Part shown: in pieces, positions 32,201 to 37,682 of the stretch
Position numbering within the stretch: the stretch's first letter is position 1
Layout: each line of letters begins with the position of its first letter
DNA from: Aquabacterium sp.
GTDB taxonomy: Bacteria; Pseudomonadota; Gammaproteobacteria; Burkholderiales; Burkholderiaceae_C
Assembly (NCBI GenBank): GCA_017994835.1
Contig: JAGOKC010000012.1
Coordinates: 1-37,682, forward strand
Length of the DNA stretch: 37,682 nucleotides
Reading direction: 5' to 3'
The notes under the pieces: model-generated
Seen by the model: the letters and a program-made list of their open reading frames with translations, nothing else
What the model was told of the DNA's origin: nothing
Databases searched by the model: none
Position numbers and translations under genes: made by a program

Positions 32201-34350
32201 TTCGCCTCGACTTCGACATCAACGGCTGACAAACCAGGCAAGTCGATGTGTTCGACGTCGTGTTCACTGACGGTGGCCTTGCTCACCACGGTCACGTCAC
32301 CATAAGAAGACTGCGCTTTGGAGGTGTCAGCCGGCAAGTCGTCGAGTTGCAGGTCGAGGCTGACGGCGGGTTGCGCCTCACGCATGGCTTTGACCGGACG
32401 GGTGGCCATCAAGGGTTCGACGGCATCGCCATGCTCGATGGCATCAAACGGTGCAGGAACAGCAGGCCTGACGGGCTCCGAAGCGAGCAGATCAACACGG
32501 GACCGGTCTGCGACTTCGCGCTCGGACAGATCACGGGCGACGGCGTAGAGAAACAGCAGTTCGCGGTAGGCCGGCAAATCAAAAGTATCGGCTTCGCTTT
32601 CAGGGCGGGTCAGGGATTTCTCCAGCACCTCCATGGCCTTGCTTGGCAGTGCCCACAGGGCCTGCAGGCGATCCATCACACCAGGGTAGTCGGTCAGTTG
32701 GTGACCGTGCTGAAGATCGGCTTCCCACGCGGGGGCATGGCCGTTGAATCGCTCGTTGAAGGCAGCCTGCACGCGTTCGTAGTCTGAGTGCTTGCCCAGG
32801 CGCTGGTAGATTTCAAGCAGTTTCAGGAAGGGCAAAGGGCTGGCTGAAACCGATTGAACGTGCGATTCAAGCAGGTCGATGGCGGCATCGTCCTGGCCCA
32901 ACACAACGAAGAATTCGGCCTGCTGTTCAAGGTCGATCAGTTCTTCGACCGAGACCTCGCGCATGGCATCGGCAACGGGTTGACGCAGCGACGATACGGG
33001 TGCGACAGGCGATGCAGCTTTGCGGGGGGCAGCAACAGGCGCTGCAGCCACTTGCGGAGATGCGACTGGGGTGGTTTCGTCTGCGGTGCGGGATGCTGTC
33101 GGGGTTGGTTCAGCCACAGTCTGTGCGGCGGCGGCGACAGCAGCGGCAGATGCGGCTGCCGCCTGTGCAGAGGCTGCCTCAATGGCCTGTGCGTGCTCGG
33201 GCGCAGGTTCGAGCATCTGCGATTGCCACCACTCTGCCTCGGCCTGCTGGCGGCGACGCAGCTTGAGGAACAAGGCCACACACAGAAGCAACCCGGACAG
33301 CGCCAAACCACCGACCACGTAGAGCAACCACGGACGCTGTGCCTGTGCGACCGGTCGCTGAGCAAGCGGAGCGGAAGCAACAGCTTCAGCCACAACAGGC
33401 TGCGAGGCCTGCGAGCCCTGCGCCTGTATTTGCGCCAGCATGCGCTCCTGAGCGAGCAGCTTCTGGCGGTCGCGAGCGATGTCTTCGGGCGACAGGTTCA
33501 TGGCCTGCCACAGCGCTGCGGCAGCAGCCCGGCGTTGCTGCAGTTCGGGTGAATCGACTTCAGCCTGGGCCGATGCCAGCGTGCTCAGAGAGCCGGTCAT
33601 GCGCAGATCAGGTTGCGCGGCAGCATCGGTCTGAATGGGATCAAGAACGAGTCGCCCCACAACCGGCGCAACCGCCTTGGGCGTCAAGACCAGGCTGGTG
33701 CGAGATGCGGTTGCTTCGTCAGCCTTGGTGACCTGGCGCACCGACGATGCCTGAGCACCCACGCGGCTGGCGTTGTTTGCAACACGGGCACTGCGGCGCT
33801 CGGTGCGGCGTGCGGGACGGTCGCCAGCGCGCGCAGAGGAAGACGGGGTGACGGCTTGTGAGGTGGTGACAACACGCGACGGCACGCCCCTGACCACGGT
33901 GCCCGACGTTGCGCCTGGGGTGTCGCTGTGGACGACAGCCGGAGTCGTGCTGAGTGACATCGACAATCCGGGTGGATCGGCGAGCACCACAAACTGTCGG
34001 TTGATGTTGATCTGGCAGCCAATGGTCAGCTGATAGGTGACGATGGGCTCGTTGATGGGTGAGGTGGTGCGAATCTGCACCGAGGTGTCACGGCCGTTGT
34101 CGGCCACCAGAGACACTTGCACCTGAGACGGCGACAGCCTGGCTTCACCGTCATGCACCGAAACCGTGATGCATTCGGGCGCGAGGGCTTGAGCCGCGTC
34201 GAGACGCAGCGGCACACTGACCCGCAGAGGTTCGCCTAGAACGGCGCGACTGACTGGACGTCCGAAGCCCATGCCATAGGTGGTCCCGGACGCCAAAGCG
34301 AGCGTTGCACCAGCAAGTGCTGCGGCCGATACCCGCTTCAAGTTATTCAT
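32188..34350 (-). CDS. FimV/HubP-like polar membrane protein
   Basis: The 720-residue protein has a signal peptide (MNNLKRVSAAALAGATLALA) followed by the FimV N-terminal domain (GFGRPVSRAVLGEPLRVSVP). A low-complexity linker follows, then one TM helix (PWLLYVVGGLALSGLLLCVA, about 340-363) and a cytoplasmic part with Ala/Pro-rich linkers. A TPR-like block lies at about 470-540 (LEQQAEFFVVLGQDDAAIDLLESHV). This is the FimV/HubP layout, which anchors polar type IV pili and chemosensory proteins to the cell wall and pole. I do not see a convincing LysM peptidoglycan-binding motif. Its 3' end overlaps cysB by 13 bases. Confidence 0.85.
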   Translation of the reverse strand: MNNLKRVSAAALAGATLALASGTTYGMGFGRPVSRAVLGEPLRVSVPLRLDAAQALAPECITVSVHDGEARLSPSQVQVSLVADNGRDTSVQIRTTSPINEPIVTYQLTIGCQININRQFVVLADPPGLSMSLSTTPAVVHSDTPGATSGTVVRGVPSRVVTTSQAVTPSSSARAGDRPARRTERRSARVANNASRVGAQASSVRQVTKADEATASRTSLVLTPKAVAPVVGRLVLDPIQTDAAAQPDLRMTGSLSTLASAQAEVDSPELQQRRAAAAALWQAMNLSPEDIARDRQKLLAQERMLAQIQAQGSQASQPVVAEAVASAPLAQRPVAQAQRPWLLYVVGGLALSGLLLCVALFLKLRRRQQAEAEWWQSQMLEPAPEHAQAIEAASAQAAAASAAAVAAAAQTVAEPTPTASRTADETTPVASPQVAAAPVAAPRKAASPVAPVSSLRQPVADAMREVSVEELIDLEQQAEFFVVLGQDDAAIDLLESHVQSVSASPLPFLKLLEIYQRLGKHSDYERVQAAFNERFNGHAPAWEADLQHGHQLTDYPGVMDRLQALWALPSKAMEVLEKSLTRPESEADTFDLPAYRELLFLYAVARDLSEREVADRSRVDLLASEPVRPAVPAPFDAIEHGDAVEPLMATRPVKAMREAQPAVSLDLQLDDLPADTSKAQSSYGDVTVVSKATVSEHDVEHIDLPGLSAVDVEVEANHKP

Positions 34351-34490
34351 CTCGGTGCATCATGAGGCCAAGGATTTCACTCTAGCATGACATCTCGTGA
34401 CACTCATCACGGTAAGTCCCTGAAGTGGGGCGCTGCCCACACTTGAACCTGCGGGGGAAATACCCCAATGACGGCATATTGATCACACCC

Positions 34491-35264
34491 ATGAGCACTG
34501 AACTTCAAACCAAACGCCACGGCGATACGCTGGTCATGACCCTGTCCGGCCCGGCCACGCGCAATGCCCTGTCGCCCCAGGTGTATGCCGCCGGCGTCGA
34601 AACCCTCAACATGGCCGAATCGAACCCGGAGGTGCGAGCGGTGGTGATCACGGGTGCGGGCGGACACTTTTGCGGCGGTGGAGATTTGCAACGACTGGCA
34701 CATAACCGGGCTCACGATCTGAGCGCCCAAGCCGACAGCATGGACGCATTCCACCAATGGATGGAAGCGTTGCGCTGCTTTCCGAAGCCGGTGATTGCGG
34801 CTGTGGAGGGTGTGGCAGCAGGTGGAGGCGTGTCAGTGGCGCTGGCCTGCGACCTGATCGTGGCAGGTGAGAACAGTCGATTCTTGATGGCGTACAGCAA
34901 AGTGGCGCTGTCGCCCGATGGTGGGGCAAGCTGGCACCTCACGCGCGCCCTGGGCCGCAGTCGCGCGCTGGCGCTGCTGTGGTTGGGTGACACGCAAACC
35001 GCGCAGCAGTGGGCGCAATGCGGTCTGGTGCATCAGGTGGTCGCAGCAGGAACGGTGCTGGAGGAAGCGCTCAAGCTTGCAGCGCGTCTGAGCGAAGTGG
35101 CCCCGGAGGTGCTGGCCAGCATCAAGGAACTGGTCAACGATGCGCAGCAGCCTTTGCGCCCGCACCTCGACCAGGAAAAGCACCATTTCCTGATCAACCT
35201 CAGCAAGCCTGCGGCCGGTCAGGCTCTGGAGGTGTTTCTGGGTGGACGGCAGCGCAATGGCTGA
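34491..35264 (+). CDS. Enoyl-CoA hydratase/isomerase family protein (oxepin-CoA hydrolase, alternative type-like)
   Basis: The 257-residue crotonase-fold protein has the oxyanion-hole segment GAGGHFCGGGDLQRL and the second loop VAAGGGVSVALACDLIVAGENSRFLMAYSKVALSPDGGAS. The two glutamates that act in classical enoyl-CoA hydratase appear to be Ser here, and an Asp occurs in SPDGG, so a plain hydratase reaction is unlikely. The whole sequence resembles proteins annotated as alternative-type oxepin-CoA hydrolase in Burkholderiales; this is from memory and unproven. The ATG at 34491 starts MSTELQTKRHGDTLV. It is divergent from the FimV-like gene by 140 bases, and no phenylacetate genes are nearby. 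Confidence 0.85.
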   Translation: MSTELQTKRHGDTLVMTLSGPATRNALSPQVYAAGVETLNMAESNPEVRAVVITGAGGHFCGGGDLQRLAHNRAHDLSAQADSMDAFHQWMEALRCFPKPVIAAVEGVAAGGGVSVALACDLIVAGENSRFLMAYSKVALSPDGGASWHLTRALGRSRALALLWLGDTQTAQQWAQCGLVHQVVAAGTVLEEALKLAARLSEVAPEVLASIKELVNDAQQPLRPHLDQEKHHFLINLSKPAAGQALEVFLGGRQRNG

Positions 35265-35270
35265 GTCAAA

Positions 35271-35933
35271 TCAGGCCACCAGGCGGGCCACCACCTTCAG
35301 GCGCGCGGCCAACTGTACGAACATGGCACTGACAAGCTTGAGTTGCGCGTTGGCCAGTGGCTGACCCGCCATGCGCGCTGTCAGGATGCCGCGATTGAGG
35401 GTGATCACCAGCACCAGCGAGTCGGACCACCAGGAGGTGGCCGCTTCTTCGAGGGCTTGAACGGTGTCGGCATCAAGCCAGTGTGTGCTGACCGCATCGG
35501 CGTTGCAGAACAGGGCGAAGCGTCGGGAGACGACCATGTTGCCTGGCAAATGCACTTCCGGATGCATGGCCAGCCAGCGCATTTCATCAGGCAGGGTGTT
35601 GTCGATCTGCGTCTGCATGGCGTTGGTGAAACGACTGAAGACGTCTGATTCGAATGTTTGTGCCAGCACCTTGGAGAGAAAAATCAGTTGCACGTCGCCA
35701 GGGATGCCGGTGTCGCAACGGAAACGCAGTTCTTTGCCAATGATGTAAGGGCGCTGAGAGTTGCCCCATTCGATGCGCCAGCCATCGGCCGCTTCGACCA
35801 CATGCCCCGCGCCAAACCTTTCCTTGACATGCTTGAAGGTATGCCCCTCGGTCTTGGCCCACGCCAGCAACACACGGGCGTCTTCGGATTCGACGTGATC
35901 GGGATCGATCAAACGCTTGAGGGCATCAAACAT
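35271..35933 (-). CDS. Hypothetical cytoplasmic protein
   Basis: I do not recognise this 220-residue protein. It has no signal peptide or clear TM helix. The N-terminus (MFDALKRLIDPDHVESEDAR) is charged, followed by HTFKHVKERFGAGHVVEAADGWRIEWGNSQRPYIIGKELRFRCD, which looks like an alpha/beta domain, and a hydrophobic, Val/Leu-rich C-terminal helix pair (LKLVSAMFVQLAARLKVVAR). It is a single gene, convergent with the crotonase gene (6-base gap), and its upstream interval contains a short palindrome at 35978-35993. Codon use and GC look like the neighbours, so it is probably a native gene. No function is proposed. Confidence 0.8.
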   Translation of the reverse strand: MFDALKRLIDPDHVESEDARVLLAWAKTEGHTFKHVKERFGAGHVVEAADGWRIEWGNSQRPYIIGKELRFRCDTGIPGDVQLIFLSKVLAQTFESDVFSRFTNAMQTQIDNTLPDEMRWLAMHPEVHLPGNMVVSRRFALFCNADAVSTHWLDADTVQALEEAATSWWSDSLVLVITLNRGILTARMAGQPLANAQLKLVSAMFVQLAARLKVVARLVA

Positions 35934-35977
35934 GAGTGGCAGATCCTGAAGTCGTAGAAGGGATCTGGTCTGAGGAG

Positions 35978-35993
35978 GATGTCTGATGACATC
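35978..35993. repeat. Small palindrome upstream of the 35271-35933 gene
   Basis: GATGTC and GACATC flank TGAT, 45 bases upstream of the hypothetical gene's ATG. It may be an operator; nothing else supports this. Confidence 0.3.
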
Positions 35994-36070
35994 TCAGAGA
36001 CCGCTGCGGTGAGTGTAATTGACAGGATGGTAAACGAACGCATCATGCCAGCACCCGATACCGGGGCGCA

Positions 36071-36754
36071 TCATTGGTGGTCGTGCGTGCGGCGTCCACT
36101 CAAACTGGCAATCAGGGACGCATTGATGCCATCGAAGGTGAGCACGACACCGCCACGCCTTGCTGCGAACTCCTGCGCAGCTTCACGCGAGGCGAAGGCT
36201 GGCAGGTTGCCAGCGCGCATCGGGCCTTTGGCAGACGATCCGTGCACGTAGAAGGCCGTGCGAGCGTCGATCCAGCGCGACTTTTGAGCCGTGCCGTCCG
36301 GACTGACCGATGGCTTGCCAGCATCGGTGACGTACTGCGCCACGATCTGCTGCGGCTTGCGTCCTGGGCCATAGCGTGCGATGTCTTGCAGGTACATGAA
36401 CAGACTGAGTGGTGAATCAAAGAAGTGGGCATCGCCATCTTCAAAAATGATCTGGGCAGCCCAATCGAGCGAGCGCGCCGGGAACATGCCGCACACCGGG
36501 CAGCGCGCATCAGGCGGCACAGGGCGAGCCTCCGTTGGCCCCAGACCCGAGGCAGGATCGTAAGGCGTTGGGGGGGCAACCACGCAAAGGTCTGCATCCA
36601 GGGCGACGTCCTGGGGCGGCATCACAGAGCTGAGAACACCCATGCGCCAGAGTGCGGCGATGGCAATTCCTGCCACAACGGCGAGAGATGCCACCAGCCA
36701 CAGGCGTGAGCGCAGCGTTCTGCGGCGGGGGTCGTGTGACTGGGTGGTCGGCAT
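36071..36754 (-). CDS. Membrane-anchored NosL-like protein with CxxCGM motif
   Basis: The 227-residue protein has an uncleaved-looking N-terminal TM helix (RLWLVASLAVVAGIAIAALW, about 17-36) and a periplasmic NosL-like domain. The metal-site motif is RCPVCGMFPA (Cys85, Cys88, Met90). It continues with AQIIFEDGDAHFFDSPLSL and RWIDARTAFYV, which align with the matching parts of the NosL encoded just upstream. NosL proteins deliver copper(I) to nitrous oxide reductase. This version has the extra Cys typical of NosL-related copper proteins and is a second copy beside the canonical one. It starts 39 bases after nosL and is the last gene of the nos run; its C-terminus ends in THDHQ. Confidence 0.87.
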   Translation of the reverse strand: MPTTQSHDPRRRTLRSRLWLVASLAVVAGIAIAALWRMGVLSSVMPPQDVALDADLCVVAPPTPYDPASGLGPTEARPVPPDARCPVCGMFPARSLDWAAQIIFEDGDAHFFDSPLSLFMYLQDIARYGPGRKPQQIVAQYVTDAGKPSVSPDGTAQKSRWIDARTAFYVHGSSAKGPMRAGNLPAFASREAAQEFAARRGGVVLTFDGINASLIASLSGRRTHDHQ

Positions 36755-36793
36755 GATGGGTTACAGCAGGAGACAGGGGCAGGCGTGCCAGGC

Positions 36794-37387
36794 TTACATG
36801 CGGGTGTCGTGCAGGGCGCCGCCGCTGAGGTCCACCATGTCCGCCTTGATGTCGGTGAAGCGCAGAACCTTGCCGCCGTACTCGGTGGCAAAGCGGCTGG
36901 CGTCGGCCTCCTTGGCAAAGCTGGCGATGGTGGGTCCCATGGAGCCGTGGCGTTTGCTGCCCAGCACATAGATGGCGGTCTTGGCATCGATCCAGTGCCC
37001 TTGTGGCTTGTCCCAGTCGGTGGCCCCCATGTCCTGCACGTAGACGGCGCGCACAGCACGCACCTGTTCACCGGCCAACAGGGTGTTGAACAGCTCGACG
37101 GTGTCGCAGAAGAAACTGGGTTGGGCCTGCCCGGCAAAGTGGACCTGCGCCTTGGGACCAGGGTAGTCGGCCAGCAACATGCCGTCGAGCTCGCAGCTGG
37201 TGGCGCGGTCGATCTCGACGGGTGCCAGCGACTGGGTTTCAGCAGCCTGATCCCCGCAGCCGGTCAGCCCGCCCACGGCGCTCAGGGCCGCCAGGGCAGC
37301 CAAGCCCAGCACCCGCCGGCGATCCGGGCAGGCGTGAGACGGGGCCGCGTCGCGAGCGCGGCCGCGGCAGGAACAGCGGTACATCAT
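36794..37387 (-). CDS. nosL: Copper chaperone lipoprotein NosL
   Basis: The 197-residue protein has an N-terminal export signal with a DRRRVLGLAAL stretch (possibly Tat-like) and a lipobox LTGC (Cys44). The NosL motif is SCELDGMLLADYPGPKAQVH (Cys65, Met70), followed by YVQDMGATDWDKPQG, WIDAKTAIYVLGS and GPTIASFAKEADASRFA, all typical of NosL, which supplies copper for the CuZ centre of NosZ. The ATG at 37387 overlaps the nosY stop (ATGA); a second ATG follows immediately. The frame's earlier codons (to 37402) lie inside nosY. Confidence 0.93.
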   Translation of the reverse strand: MMYRCSCRGRARDAAPSHACPDRRRVLGLAALAALSAVGGLTGCGDQAAETQSLAPVEIDRATSCELDGMLLADYPGPKAQVHFAGQAQPSFFCDTVELFNTLLAGEQVRAVRAVYVQDMGATDWDKPQGHWIDAKTAIYVLGSKRHGSMGPTIASFAKEADASRFATEYGGKVLRFTDIKADMVDLSGGALHDTRM

Positions 37388-37682
37388 GGTTTGAATCTCC
37401 AATTGGCCAGAATGAGGGGGACGGCGATCCAGAGCAGCATCACACCGCCCATGATGGCGGGACTGCCGAGCGATGTCGGGACGACACTGGCCAAGCCGTA
37501 GAGGGTGCGCACGTCTTCGAGCGAGAACACATTCAGGATCCGGAACACATCGGCCGGATTGAGCAGCAGCAGCCAGGCAAAGGCGTCGCCGGCAAACTGC
37601 CCCCCGGTGGCCACCAGCAGGCCCAGCACCAGCAAATCGAACACCAGCACAAAGAAGAACCAGGTGGCGATGGCCAGGCCCG
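37384..37682 (-). CDS. nosY: NosY-type ABC transporter permease (C-terminal part, gene cut by window edge)
   Basis: Only about the last 98 residues are present. They contain a hydrophobic segment (FFFVLVFDLLVLGLLVATGG), the NosY-specific LNPADVFRILNVFSLEDVRTLYG, and a final TM helix (GGVMLLWIAVPLILANWRF). NosY works with the ATPase NosF and the periplasmic NosD in assembling nitrous oxide reductase; NosF and NosD should lie beyond base 37682 on the minus strand. The stop overlaps the nosL start. Confidence 0.9.
   Translation of the reverse strand, partial: GLAIATWFFFVLVFDLLVLGLLVATGGQFAGDAFAWLLLLNPADVFRILNVFSLEDVRTLYGLASVVPTSLGSPAIMGGVMLLWIAVPLILANWRFKP

Overview
The window looks like a chromosomal segment of a GC-rich, Gram-negative betaproteobacterium, most likely order Burkholderiales (Comamonadaceae or a Leptothrix/Aquabacterium-like relative). 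The clues are the exosortase A exopolysaccharide cluster, a quinol-type NO reductase with NorR, the holC-pepA / lptF-lptG-cbiX-cysB gene order, and a FimV-like protein. The taxonomic call is inference from gene content and family resemblance; no search was run. Genes are tightly packed. Both ends are cut inside genes: an asparagine synthase at the left and nosY at the right.

Region 1 (1-11100, minus strand) is an exopolysaccharide operon of the XrtA/PEP-CTERM type. In transcription order it encodes an outer-membrane export lipoprotein, a Wzz-like chain-length protein, a tyrosine autokinase with a Tyr-Gly tail, an outer-membrane barrel, an ExeA-like ATPase, a polysaccharide deacetylase, a FemAB-like protein, a glycosyltransferase, exosortase A fused to an EpsI domain, and an asparagine-synthase-like amidotransferase. 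Most junctions are overlaps or gaps of a few bases, so the genes are probably translationally coupled. Just upstream and divergent (11282-13748, plus) are a low-molecular-weight tyrosine phosphatase, the likely counterpart of the kinase, and a large GT-C-like membrane protein of unknown substrate.

Region 2 (13760-24583) is nitrogen-oxide metabolism. nirB and nirD (assimilatory nitrite reductase), nirC (nitrite/formate channel) and a PP2C phosphatase-Ser/Thr kinase fusion lie on the minus strand, followed by a START-domain protein. Upstream of nirB there is an exact sigma-54 promoter with a near-perfect NtrC site. A second sigma-54-like promoter lies in front of nirC. Then come norB (qNOR, minus) and the divergent norR. 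The norB/norR interval carries a sigma-54 promoter and three GGT-N7-ACC boxes that fit NorR enhancer sites. norB ends in a long structured terminator.

Region 3 (24595-35264) is mostly housekeeping: tRNA-Ser(GGA) with its own terminator, a LivK-type binding protein, a DUF-like gene, holC, pepA, divergent lptF-lptG (LPS export), cbiX (siroheme chelatase, which would supply the NirB cofactor), cysB, a FimV/HubP-like polar membrane protein and a divergent crotonase-fold protein.

Region 4 (35271-37682, minus) holds an unrecognised cytoplasmic protein and the end of a nos (nitrous oxide reductase) cluster: nosY (partial), nosL, and a second, membrane-anchored NosL-like protein with a CxxCGM motif.

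I saw no CRISPR array, insertion sequence, prophage or integrase. The signals most worth following up are the three sigma-54 promoters with their matching activator sites, and the exopolysaccharide locus with its kinase/phosphatase pair and adjoining GT-C protein.
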